Positions 1-5,845 of a stretch of DNA of 7,748 nucleotides are shown here, one piece after another. The translations under genes were made by a program, and so were the position numbers. Under the pieces are notes generated by a model. The model ran no database searches, had not been told where the DNA came from, and saw only the letters and a list, made by a program, of their open reading frames with translations. The stretch is from an uncultured Clostridia bacterium. GTDB lineage: Bacteria > Bacillota > Clostridia > Oscillospirales > Oscillospiraceae. Each line of letters starts with the position of its first letter. Position 1 is the stretch's first letter. The DNA lies in NCBI GenBank assembly GCA_947167725.1, contig CAMVJF010000073.1:1-7748 (forward strand), written 5' to 3'.

Positions 1-1005
1 GATCGAATCGTTGATGAACAGCACGCCGCCGAGCTCGCGCACATGCTCCAGACGATGCTCGACGCCGGCAAAACTCATTGCAACAGCGCGGCAGGTCTCA
101 TCGCTCACAAGCCCGTCGGTCGCAGCGAACGCGGCCAGATAATTCTGAACATTGTGCTCGCCCGGAATGCGGATCTCATCGGCGGCCAGTACCCGTCGCG
201 CCTCGCCGCCGTGAACGCGATACAACACGCCATCCACGCAGCAGGCGCCGTCGTCGACGGAGGATTTATCCGAGAACCAGGAGATCGCAGCGGCAGCGTG
301 CCCGGCGTAATAGGCGGAACGCGCGTCGTCAAGGTTGAGCACCAGCCGATCGGAGGCGGTCTGCGAGGAAAAGATCGACATCTTTGCGTCGATATAATCC
401 TGATAGTCTCTGTGCTTGTCGAGATGATTCGGGGAAATATTCGTCACGACAGCGATATCCGGGCGACAGATCATGCTGTGAAGCTGGAAGGAGCTAAGCT
501 CAAGAACGGCGATATCCTCCGACCTCATCTTCGGCACGTCGCAGAGCAGCGGATGACCGATGTTGCCGCCGAGATGAACGGTATAGCCGGCAGCCTTGAG
601 AAGCTCAGAGATCACAGTCGTGGTCGTGGTCTTTCCGTCGCTGCCGGTAACGGCGATCGTGCGGCAGGGACAGAGGGAGAAAAAGACCTCCATCTCGGAG
701 GTGACGACGCTCCCCTGCTCCTTCGCCGCGACCAGATGCTCATCAAAGGGCATCAGTCCGGGCGTACGGAAAATGACGTCCGTCGCAACTCCTTCAAGAT
801 AGTCCGGTCCGAGCTTGAGCTTCGCGCCGCGGCGCAGGAGCTCCGCGCCGTCGTCGCCCATCTCTTCCGGCGAACGCTTGTCGCAGACCGTGACGTCACA
901 GCCATTGTCCAGAAGCAGGCGAATCAGCGGCATATTGCTGACGCCGGCTCCGATCACGGCGATCCGTTTGTCTTTCAAGCTATTAACATATTCATCAAGT
1001 GTCAA
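1..1005 (-). CDS. murD: UDP-N-acetylmuramoylalanine--D-glutamate ligase MurD (3' end outside window)
   Basis: Cytoplasmic Mur ligase that adds D-glutamate to UDP-MurNAc-L-Ala using ATP, the second amino-acid step of peptidoglycan precursor synthesis. I translated 335 residues. They show an N-terminal Rossmann-like start (IAVIGAGVSN, 15-24), the ATP-binding loop TGSDGKTTTTT (120-130), GGNIG (147-151), ELSSFQL (169-175), the NISPNHLDKH region (189-198), GEHNVQN (282-288), GVEHRLE (314-320) and NDS (332-334) at the edge. The family is usually about 450 residues, so roughly 115 C-terminal residues lie outside. The start is TTG at 1005-1003: an in-frame TAA lies directly upstream, the first in-frame ATG is only at codon 25, and an AGGTGA ribosome binding site sits 6 bases before the TTG. 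It is the first gene of a leftward unit with its own promoter and is divergent from rnpB. GVEHRLE with NDS favours MurD over MurC or MurE. Confidence 0.95.
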   Translation of the reverse strand, partial: MTLDEYVNSLKDKRIAVIGAGVSNMPLIRLLLDNGCDVTVCDKRSPEEMGDDGAELLRRGAKLKLGPDYLEGVATDVIFRTPGLMPFDEHLVAAKEQGSVVTSEMEVFFSLCPCRTIAVTGSDGKTTTTTVISELLKAAGYTVHLGGNIGHPLLCDVPKMRSEDIAVLELSSFQLHSMICRPDIAVVTNISPNHLDKHRDYQDYIDAKMSIFSSQTASDRLVLNLDDARSAYYAGHAAAAISWFSDKSSVDDGACCVDGVLYRVHGGEARRVLAADEIRIPGEHNVQNYLAAFAATDGLVSDETCRAVAMSFAGVEHRLEHVRELGGVLFINDSI

Positions 1006-1029
1006 TTATAATCACCTCAAAACAAATTT

Positions 1030-1058
1030 ATTATAATTCTTTTAGGGTGTGATTACAA
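1030..1058 (-). promoter_or_regulatory. Sigma-A type promoter of murD
   Basis: On the minus strand a -35 hexamer TTGTAA (1058-1053; 4 of 6 matches to TTGACA) and a perfect -10 TATAAT (1035-1030) are separated by exactly 17 bases. Transcription would begin near 1023, giving a leader of about 18 bases that holds the murD ribosome binding site (1012-1018). Its -35 box lies only 8 bases from the -35 box of the divergent rnpB promoter. Confidence 0.7.
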
Positions 1059-1066
1059 GTTACTTC

Positions 1067-1095
1067 TTGACTTGCGGGGGTGATTTGGCTAAAAT
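1067..1095 (+). promoter_or_regulatory. Sigma-A type promoter of rnpB
   Basis: TTGACT (1067-1072; 5 of 6 matches) and TAAAAT (1090-1095; 5 of 6 matches) are separated by exactly 17 bases. The expected start, about 7 bases after the -10 box, coincides with the 5' strand of the RNase P P1 helix at about 1103. Strong promoters close to consensus are usual for this stable RNA. Confidence 0.85.
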
Positions 1096-1102
1096 AAGCG
1101 CC

Positions 1103-1454
1103 GTGAGCAGACCGAACGACCGCGGGTGTACGGCGAAAGCCCGCACATGAGGAAAGTCCGGGCTCCATAGGGCAAGGATAACGGGTAACGCCCGCCAGGG
1201 GTGACCCTCGGACAAGTGCAACAGAAAGATACCGCCCGCCGGTCTTGCACCGACGGGTAAGGGTGGAAAGGTGGGGTAAGAGCCCACCCGCCGCATGGAG
1301 ACATGTCGGTGCTGTAAACTCTATCCGGAGCAACGCCGTGGGAGAGCGCATAGGCCGGCCCGGCCGCTCTCGGGAGGCGGCTTGAGCTTGTCGGCAACGG
1401 CAAGCCTAGATAGATGGTCGTTTAAGACAGAACCCGGCTTACAGATCTGCTCAT
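1103..1454 (+). ncRNA. rnpB: RNase P RNA, bacterial type A
   Basis: Catalytic RNA that, with the RnpA protein, removes 5' leaders from tRNA precursors. The conserved core is plain: GAGGAAAGTCCGGGCTCC (1149-1166), GGGTAACGCCCG further on, ACAGAAA (1221-1227), the GGGTAAGGGTGGAAAGG block near 1255, GTAAACTCTATCCGGAGCAA near 1313, and the 3' universal region (1411-1444) containing AGACAGAACCCGGCTTACAG. The P4 helix forms between the first and last of these. The ends are set by P1: GTGAGCAGA (1103-1111) pairs with TCTGCTCAT (1446-1454) through nine base pairs, one of them G-U. The layout is type A, as in most Clostridia, rather than type B as in Bacillus. Length is about 352 bases. It is preceded by a good promoter and followed by an intrinsic terminator. 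Several short open frames on the minus strand across it are chance. Confidence 0.97.
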
Positions 1455-1462
1455 ACGAAAAT

Positions 1463-1489
1463 ACCCGGACGGGACCGTCCGGGTTTTTT
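1463..1489 (+). terminator. Intrinsic terminator of rnpB, possibly bidirectional
   Basis: A perfect 9-bp stem (ACCCGGACG / CGTCCGGGT, 1463-1484) with a GGAC loop is followed by a six-T run (1484-1489), nine bases after the end of the RNA. Read on the minus strand, the same stem is followed by ATTTTCG, so it may also stop transcripts of the lipoprotein gene that ends at 1513. No other terminator is seen for that gene. Confidence 0.9.
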
Positions 1490-1512
1490 GTCTACAGCGA
1501 GGAGATGATCCG

Positions 1513-2520
1513 TCAAAACACATACTGCGGATCCGCCAGGTAGTCGAACACATGGAAGGACGCTCCTCTGTAGCTTGGCTTCATGCTGCTGGTCGTTCGC
1601 AGCTCGAGACCGTTCGTGAGCGTAATGACACGCGAATGTGTTTCGCTGTCATAGCGAAGATCCGAGACATATTGGGAATCGATATAAACGATCGTCCCGC
1701 TCATGCCTGTGACCTTGAGCGTGTTCAGCAGCTTCGGCTGCGTGATATAGCCTGCTCCGTACGGCTCGTAGAGGCCGTCGTGCTCCCGCTTCCCGACGCT
1801 GTAGGTCAGGAGGAAATTCGGCTCGGTGCGGAAATACACAAGACCGTTGTCATAGGCGTTGCTGTGGAAGGCAAAAATATGCGCGCCGGTATCCTTGCCG
1901 TCCTCGGTGACCATCGCGCCGAGATCGACCGCGGGGCCGAAATACTTTTCAAGATTTGCCGTCACATTCGCAACGCTCACAAAGATCTTGCTGTAATGAT
2001 TGAAATAATCCTCTTTTTTCACGCAGGTCATCAGATCGGGATTCTGCAGCACAAGGGTCCCGTCATGCTCTTCAACGGCAAGGACGATGCGGCTGTTTCC
2101 CTCGAAACGGATCGTCTCCCGATTGCGATTGAGCGTCCACTCATAGGTGAAATCCTCAATCTTCGCCGTTCCGTCCTCGCTGATGACTATCTCGGACTCT
2201 TCCGGATCATAAAGATTGACCCACGTGCCGATCATACGGTCATGAAGCGCCTCAAAAGCAGCGTTGTCCTTGAGGATATCGAGGTTGTTGCGGTAGATCG
2301 GGAGGAAATCGGCATACTCCACCTCGGCCTTCTGCGCGTCCGAAAGCGCGGCATAAGCCTGCTCGGCGGCGATGATCTCGTCCTCATTCTCAAGCGTGGC
2401 GTCGCCGATCGCCTCGATCATTGCGTCGACCTTTTTTGCTTCCGGGCTTTTGCCGCACGCAGAGAGCAGAAACAAAGAGAGAAGGATCCATATGATCGCC
2501 AAAACCGTTTTCTTCTTCAT
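1513..2520 (-). CDS. Putative lipoprotein with helical repeat and GxW/DGT beta domain, unknown function
   Basis: A 335-residue protein I cannot name. The N-terminus (MKKK, hydrophobic 5-19, lipobox LSAC with Cys22) predicts lipid anchoring on the outer face of the membrane. Residues about 30-85 form a charged helical segment (IEAIGDATLENEDEI, then QAYAALSDAQKAEV) of a kind common in Clostridia surface proteins. Residues about 95-172 contain IGTW (97-100), VISEDGT (113-119) and DGTLVL, a pattern typical of small lipocalin-like beta domains. The neighbouring upstream lipoprotein shares it. Residues about 178-335 look beta-rich and unique; the start VSVANVTANLEKYF recalls uncharacterised extracellular domains of Firmicutes. 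The start ATG at 2520 has GGAG eight bases upstream. It has its own strong promoter and is transcribed alone, converging with rnpB. The lipoprotein call is firm; the function is unknown. Confidence 0.88.
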   Translation of the reverse strand: MKKKTVLAIIWILLSLFLLSACGKSPEAKKVDAMIEAIGDATLENEDEIIAAEQAYAALSDAQKAEVEYADFLPIYRNNLDILKDNAAFEALHDRMIGTWVNLYDPEESEIVISEDGTAKIEDFTYEWTLNRNRETIRFEGNSRIVLAVEEHDGTLVLQNPDLMTCVKKEDYFNHYSKIFVSVANVTANLEKYFGPAVDLGAMVTEDGKDTGAHIFAFHSNAYDNGLVYFRTEPNFLLTYSVGKREHDGLYEPYGAGYITQPKLLNTLKVTGMSGTIVYIDSQYVSDLRYDSETHSRVITLTNGLELRTTSSMKPSYRGASFHVFDYLADPQYVF

Positions 2521-2571
2521 GGCACGGTCTCCATTCCTTGTCAGTTTGCAGAGTCACGCTCTGTATCAATT

Positions 2572-2600
2572 ATCATAGAAAAGCCGCGTCGATTTGTCAA
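2572..2600 (-). promoter_or_regulatory. Near-consensus sigma-A promoter of the 335-residue lipoprotein gene
   Basis: On the minus strand a perfect -35 TTGACA (2600-2595) and a -10 TATGAT (2577-2572; 5 of 6 matches) are separated by 17 bases. The predicted start near 2564 gives a leader of about 44 bases. It lies just after the terminator of the preceding lipoprotein gene, so the two genes have separate transcripts. The promoter predicts strong vegetative expression. Confidence 0.8.
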
Positions 2601-2611
2601 GAGAACGCATG

Positions 2612-2645
2612 AAAAAGCCTCCCGCCGAAAAACACGGCAGGAGGC
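2612..2645 (-). terminator. Intrinsic terminator after the 162-residue lipoprotein gene
   Basis: On the minus strand GCCTCCTGCCG (2645-2635) pairs with CGGCGGGAGGC (2627-2617) through 11 base pairs, one of them G-U, with a 7-base loop. Five Ts (2616-2612) follow. It begins 15 bases after the stop codon of the 162-residue lipoprotein gene. Confidence 0.88.
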
Positions 2646-2660
2646 GGAACAGCTTTTAGT

Positions 2661-3149
2661 TCAGGCAGGTTCCAACACGATCTCGTCTTCGGGGAGCGTG
2701 GATAGGAAGCTATCGTCGTTTTTGACAAAGCCGGGGGGGCGGTGGTAGGTCATTATGCCGTCCTGCAGCAAAACATACCCGAGATCCACACGAAAGTATT
2801 CGATCCCGCCGATGCGGACGTACACATTGTTTGCCGTCATCAGCTGAAGCGTAACGCCGTAATACGGGACATCCGACAGAAAGTTGACCTGCGCCTCGTA
2901 ATCATTGAGAGCGCCCGTTCCGTCGGCGTTGATCGTCAGGCGGTCGTCAGAGGATGAACTCTTCCACTCCCCGACAAAGGGGCTGAACAGTTCTCCCGCC
3001 TCCTCTACGCTGAGCATCGGGATCACGTCGCCTTCCTCCGCCGGTTCCTCCTCAACCGCGTCGGTCAGGGACGGCGATAGCGCGCAGGCGGAGAGAAGAA
3101 GCACGGCGCACAGCGCCCATGCACTCAAAAACAATACTCTGTTTTTCAT
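2661..3149 (-). CDS. Small putative lipoprotein with GxW/DGT beta domain, unknown function
   Basis: A 162-residue protein that I do not recognise. The N-terminus (MKNR, hydrophobic stretch, lipobox LSAC with Cys22) marks it as an exported lipoprotein. Residues about 25-45 are an acidic linker (VEEEPAEEGD). Residues about 55-150 hold VGEW (59-62), LTINADGTG (71-79), several alternating hydrophobic strands and a DGIMTY...FVKNDDSF end. The order and spacing resemble residues 97-173 of the downstream lipoprotein (IGTW, VISEDGT, DGTLVL...CVKKEDYF), so the two probably share a fold. The ATG at 3149 is the only sensible start, since no in-frame start codon lies between it and position 3176 and the signal peptide needs MKNR. 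The nearest AGGAG is, unusually, 17 bases upstream and lies inside a hairpin arm. It could be in the yebC transcript by read-through or have its own promoter, which I cannot find. Confidence 0.83.
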   Translation of the reverse strand: MKNRVLFLSAWALCAVLLLSACALSPSLTDAVEEEPAEEGDVIPMLSVEEAGELFSPFVGEWKSSSSDDRLTINADGTGALNDYEAQVNFLSDVPYYGVTLQLMTANNVYVRIGGIEYFRVDLGYVLLQDGIMTYHRPPGFVKNDDSFLSTLPEDEIVLEPA

Positions 3150-3151
3150 TT

Positions 3152-3203
3152 CAAAAGCCGGACCCGCTCCTTTCGCACAGCTTTGCCGCGGAGGGAGCGG
3201 GTC
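3152..3203 (-). terminator. Hairpin after yebC, probable weak terminator, containing the next gene's Shine-Dalgarno
   Basis: On the minus strand a perfect 10-bp inverted repeat GACCCGCTCC (3203-3194) / GGAGCGGGTC (3170-3161) encloses a 23-base loop that can itself partly pair. CGGCTTTTG follows. It lies 20 bases after the yebC stop. The 3' arm contains the only Shine-Dalgarno-like AGGAG before the 162-residue lipoprotein gene. It may terminate yebC transcripts, control the next gene's translation, or both. Confidence 0.55.
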
Positions 3204-3223
3204 GTTTTCCTTATTTATGATCG

Positions 3224-3964
3224 TTATTCCGCGTCTTCCCAGTTGTGCCAGACGTTCTGGACGTCGTCGTTGTCCTCGAACATGTCGAGCATCTTCTGCA
3301 TGTTCTTGATGTCGTCCTCGCTCGTGAGTTTGATATAGCCGTTCTGCGGGAGCATCTCGACCTGAGCGGAAAGAAGGGAGTAACCCTTCGCGGTCAGCGC
3401 GTCGGCCACGGAGGCGATGTCATCCTCGGAGGTATAGACGTTGTAGACCTGATCCTCGGGCTCAAAGTCGGCGGCGCCGGCGTCGAGCGCGTCCATCATC
3501 ACGGTATCCTCGTCAAGCTCCTCGTCCTCGTTGTCGATGACGATGACGCCCTTGCGGTCAAAGGACCAGGACACACAGTTGGCCGTGCCCATGTTGCCGC
3601 CGTACTTGTCAAAGTAATGACGGATTTCGCCCGCGGTACGGTTGCGGTTATCGGTCATGGCCTCGACGATCACCGCCACGCCCTGCGGGCCGTAGCCTTC
3701 ATAGGTGATCTTTTCGTAGTTCTCGGTATTGCCGGAGCCGAGGGCCTTGTCGATCGTACGCTTGATGTTGTCATTCGGCATATTGGCAGCCTTGGCCTTG
3801 GCAATGACGGCGGCCAGCTTGGAATTGCTGCGCGGATCGCCGCTGCCGCCTTCTTTGACCGCGACGACCATTTCACGCGCGATCTTGGTAAAGGCCTGCG
3901 CACGCTTCGCGTCGGCAGCGCCCTTGGTCTTCTGTATATTGTGCCACTTGGAATGTCCTGACAT
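3224..3964 (-). CDS. yebC: YebC/PmpR family protein (TACO1 homologue)
   Basis: A 246-residue member of the conserved cytoplasmic YebC family (usual length about 240-250). Members were long annotated as transcription regulators (PmpR). The mitochondrial homologue TACO1 activates translation, and more recent work points to a ribosome-linked role in relieving stalls at proline-rich stretches. The sequence opens with the family signature MSGHSKWHNIQ and continues with KGAADAKRAQAFTKIARE, the basic helical domain. Then come NMPNDNIKRTIDKALG (61-76), YEGYGPQGVAVIVE (88-101), NRNRTAGEIRH (105-115) and GGNMG (121-125), then the acidic C-terminal domains typical of the family. It is full length. Its start has AAGGAG ten bases upstream. 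It has a probable promoter in the gap from sipL and a hairpin after its stop. The family call is secure; the molecular role here is inferred. Confidence 0.97.
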   Translation of the reverse strand: MSGHSKWHNIQKTKGAADAKRAQAFTKIAREMVVAVKEGGSGDPRSNSKLAAVIAKAKAANMPNDNIKRTIDKALGSGNTENYEKITYEGYGPQGVAVIVEAMTDNRNRTAGEIRHYFDKYGGNMGTANCVSWSFDRKGVIVIDNEDEELDEDTVMMDALDAGAADFEPEDQVYNVYTSEDDIASVADALTAKGYSLLSAQVEMLPQNGYIKLTSEDDIKNMQKMLDMFEDNDDVQNVWHNWEDAE

Positions 3965-4003
3965 GTCTTTTTCTCTCCTTTATAGGCGTATGGCTTGAAA
4001 AAA

Positions 4004-4056
4004 AGCTCTGTTAACGGCACTCAGTTTAGCACAACAAGGCTTTGATGACAAGAGCT
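4004..4056 (-). terminator. Possible terminator of sipL
   Basis: On the minus strand AGCTCT (4056-4051) pairs with AGAGCT (4009-4004), extendable by TGT/ACA with one bulged base. A T run follows the second arm (4004-3998). The loop is long, about 41 bases, so the hairpin is weaker than the other terminators here. It starts just past the sipL stop. The probable yebC promoter lies inside this interval. Confidence 0.4.
4023..4051 (-). promoter_or_regulatory. Possible sigma-A promoter of yebC
   Basis: On the minus strand TTGTCA (4051-4046; 5 of 6 matches) and TAAACT (4028-4023; 4 of 6 matches) are 17 bases apart. Transcription would start near 4016, about 50 bases before the yebC ATG. The match is moderate, but a separate promoter makes sense because yebC is a vegetative housekeeping gene while sipL upstream is expected to be sporulation-specific. 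Confidence 0.45.
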
Positions 4057-4059
4057 ATT

Positions 4060-5547
4060 TTATATCCGCGGCACCAGGAGCATGTCGGAGGACATCGGGT
4101 ATTTCTCGTTCAATCTCTCGATTGCTTCCATACTCGAATGATGCTCCTTGGCGATCTCCCACAGGCTCCGACCGCGGCTCCTGACCGCATAGAGGGAAGG
4201 CGTCTCGTCCCTGGAAATGGACGCGTCCGTATCCAGCTCAATCGAGCAGAGATAGCTGCGCTCCGTCCTCTCCTGCGTTTTGACGGCAAAACAGATCTCC
4301 GCTTCGATCCGGATCGCGTCGCCCTCATTTTGCGTGAAAAGCGAGGTGATCCAAACGGAGGCGATCTCGCAATCCGTCTCCGGGAGTTGCGTTTCAAAGC
4401 TAAAGAGCTTCTGCGTCGAGTCGAACGTGCCGTCTTCCCCGCGCAGCAAGAGGCTAACCGAGACCGAAGCCGAGGCCGTCCGATCCGTGACGGAATATGA
4501 AAGGATATCGGCGTGCTGCGCGGCAACGGAAGCGTCAGGCTCGCTGAGGGATATCGGTTCGGAGCTCCTGCAGGCGAGCTCCGTGACGCTGCGGCCGAGG
4601 CAAAGAGAAACGCTGTCACGGCTGCATACGGAGGGGCAGCGCGTACTGTATGCGTCAACGATGTAATCCAGCGGGATCTTCCGCGAAAATACCGCCTGAG
4701 CGACGGCATGCAGCTCAAGCTCGATGACGCGGCCGCCGTTGATCGCGTCGGAGAGCGAGGCATACAACGCCGTCGGCTCAAGTTTCATCTCTCCGAGCGT
4801 GCTCTCCTCGTCGCCCGAATCGATCAGTACGCTGAACGGCAGGCACATCTCCTGAAAAACAGGACTTCCCTTTTCGTCCGATGCGAGAACGAAGCGAAAC
4901 GACGCGCCGCCCTTGACCAGCGCCTTTCCACCGATCATCTGCGTATCGCGCATCTGAAGCTCGACGTGAGATAAGAGCAGACTTTCCGCCTCCGGCTGCG
5001 AGACGGGTATCTGCTCGCTGACGACGAAGCTTTTTTCGCAGATCTGCGAAAGGATCTCGCATTCGCTCCGCTCGCGCAGAAGCTGCAGTTCGCTCAGCGA
5101 CTCTCCTCCGGCCGCAACGCCGCTGACGACGCTCTCCCGGACATAGCAGCACAGCTCTGCGCGTACGGTGAGCTCGACGGACAGCTTGCGCGGATTGACC
5201 GCCCGCGCCTGTACGCCCTGGAGGATCAGCGACACCTGACTCTCTGCGTCCGCCTCTCCGCAGCCGTCAAAGGAGATCGTGAAGTCCTTGTCAAGCTTCA
5301 TCGAACACAGCGAAGCGCGGTCTTCCGTCAGATAAAACACCGTGATCTCCGCCTCCGCTTCGATCACCGTACTGCTTTCGCCCGCTTCTTTTCCTTTCAG
5401 GTAAAGCTGCGCTTCTGCCCACGCGATCTTGCCGATATCCTCCTTGACGTCGGAAACGACGCATTCCGCGTGTTCCCGAATGATTCTCGTCTGATGGAAC
5501 AGCTCCCGGCAGCACGGGACGGTTGTGGTGTTGAATACGATTTCCAT
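4060..5547 (-). CDS. sipL: SipL-type spore coat morphogenesis protein (SPOCS/DUF3794 repeats plus LysM)
   Basis: A 495-residue protein matching the Clostridia family with DUF3794 (SPOCS) domains and a C-terminal LysM. In C. difficile, SipL is made in the mother cell, binds the coat ATPase SpoIVA through its LysM domain and is needed to encase the forespore. I see three SPOCS-like units: about 35-135 (IAWAEAQLYLKG, FYLTEDRASLCSMKLDKDF), about 165-290 (GGKALVKGGASFRFVLAS) and about 340-440 (ASVSVSLLLRG, AIRIEAEICFAVK). The LysM follows (about 452-494) with YAVRSRGRSLWEIAKEH and LLVPRI as the last residues. There is no signal peptide or TM segment, as expected for a mother-cell cytosolic protein. 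GGGGAG six bases before ATG supports the start. It follows the spoVM-like gene by 33 bases and probably shares its transcript. Sub-domain limits are by eye. Confidence 0.9.
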   Translation of the reverse strand: MEIVFNTTTVPCCRELFHQTRIIREHAECVVSDVKEDIGKIAWAEAQLYLKGKEAGESSTVIEAEAEITVFYLTEDRASLCSMKLDKDFTISFDGCGEADAESQVSLILQGVQARAVNPRKLSVELTVRAELCCYVRESVVSGVAAGGESLSELQLLRERSECEILSQICEKSFVVSEQIPVSQPEAESLLLSHVELQMRDTQMIGGKALVKGGASFRFVLASDEKGSPVFQEMCLPFSVLIDSGDEESTLGEMKLEPTALYASLSDAINGGRVIELELHAVAQAVFSRKIPLDYIVDAYSTRCPSVCSRDSVSLCLGRSVTELACRSSEPISLSEPDASVAAQHADILSYSVTDRTASASVSVSLLLRGEDGTFDSTQKLFSFETQLPETDCEIASVWITSLFTQNEGDAIRIEAEICFAVKTQERTERSYLCSIELDTDASISRDETPSLYAVRSRGRSLWEIAKEHHSSMEAIERLNEKYPMSSDMLLVPRI

Positions 5548-5580
5548 TTCGCTCTCCCCTTCTGTACGCTTTGTACAAGG

Positions 5581-5673
5581 CTATGAGCAGGGAGTCCGCT
5601 TTATGTGCGTTTTCCGAAAGAGAGAGATCAGGCGAGAGATACACTTCGGCAAACGAAAAACAATTACCTTCAT
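5581..5673 (-). CDS. spoVM: SpoVM-like amphipathic spore morphogenesis peptide, 30 residues
   Basis: The peptide begins MKVIVFRLPKCISRLISLFR and ends in KTHIKRTPCS. B. subtilis SpoVM (26 residues, start MKFYTIKLPKFLGG) has the same M1-K2, a basic residue at 7 and L8-P9-K10, followed by an amphipathic helix. Pro9 is known to matter for its recognition of the curved forespore membrane, where it recruits SpoIVA. Differences are Ser-Arg instead of Gly-Gly at 13-14, Cys11, and a polar tail of about nine residues. A strong AAAGGAGG lies seven bases before the ATG. The gene starts 15 bases after the 50-residue membrane protein gene and ends 33 bases before sipL. Position supports the call: B. subtilis has prkC-rsgA-rpe-thiN-spoVM, and the neighbour here encodes another SpoIVA partner. 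A sigma-E promoter match lies upstream. The short length makes sequence evidence alone thin; context raises it. Confidence 0.78.
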   Translation of the reverse strand: MKVIVFRLPKCISRLISLFRKTHIKRTPCS

Positions 5674-5688
5674 ATCGCGCCTCCTTTA

Positions 5689-5841
5689 TCAACATCCGCG
5701 TAGCAGCCAGACTCCGCCGCCGATCAACGCGGCGGAAAGAGCAAACCACCAAAAAGACTTGGGCAGGACCAGAGACAGAATGATAAGAACACCGGCTCCA
5801 ATCGCGACCAGACCGAGATATCGGAATCCGTTTCTGCGCAA
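5689..5841 (-). CDS. Small hydrophobic two-helix membrane protein, unknown function
   Basis: A 50-residue protein starting from TTG at 5841-5839: a basic N-terminus (LRRNGFRYLG, start residue read as Met), a hydrophobic helix at about 9-26, a turn LPKSFWWF (26-33), a second helix at about 33-47 and a final Arg-Gly-Cys. GAGGGGG (5855-5849) with seven bases of spacing supports the TTG, and no ATG fits. The Trp-Trp-Phe turn and Gly-rich second helix resemble small uncharacterised proteins that I recall from related Clostridia, but I cannot name the family. It would be the first gene of a probable mother-cell transcript with the spoVM-like gene and sipL. That suggests a role at the mother-cell or outer forespore membrane, which is inference only. 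The clean reading frame, ribosome binding site and tight spacing argue that it is real. Confidence 0.72.
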   Translation of the reverse strand: MRRNGFRYLGLVAIGAGVLIILSLVLPKSFWWFALSAALIGGGVWLLRGC

Positions 5842-5845
5842 AATA

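Noticed and set aside
43..1011. Plus-strand open frame of 322 codons
   Set aside because: It is antisense to murD, whose minus-strand translation carries all the expected Mur ligase motifs. The plus frame gives no recognisable domain and arises from GC-rich codon use.
1031..1403. Three minus-strand open frames across the RNase P RNA gene
   Set aside because: The region is a structured RNA with conserved core, promoter and terminator on the plus strand; the frames have no protein-like features.
1552..2748. Plus-strand open frame of 398 codons, the second longest in the window
   Set aside because: It runs antisense across the lipoprotein gene and on into its neighbour, through a strong minus-strand promoter and a terminator. 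No domain or plausible ribosome binding site supports it.
3245..3961. Plus-strand open frame of 238 codons mirroring yebC
   Set aside because: It is an exact antisense shadow of a highly conserved gene; its Val/Leu/His-rich translation reflects the reversed codons of YebC.
4110..5152. Arg/Ser-rich alternative frames inside sipL (minus strand 4110-4781 and 4778-5152)
   Set aside because: Same strand, wrong frame; the composition is what GC-rich genes give when shifted by one base. The sipL frame has clear SPOCS and LysM motifs.
5291..5752. Minus-strand open frame of 153 codons overlapping the spoVM-like gene and the start of sipL
   Set aside because: It overlaps three better-supported genes in another frame and has no ribosome binding site at its start; the AAAGGAGG belongs to the spoVM-like ATG.
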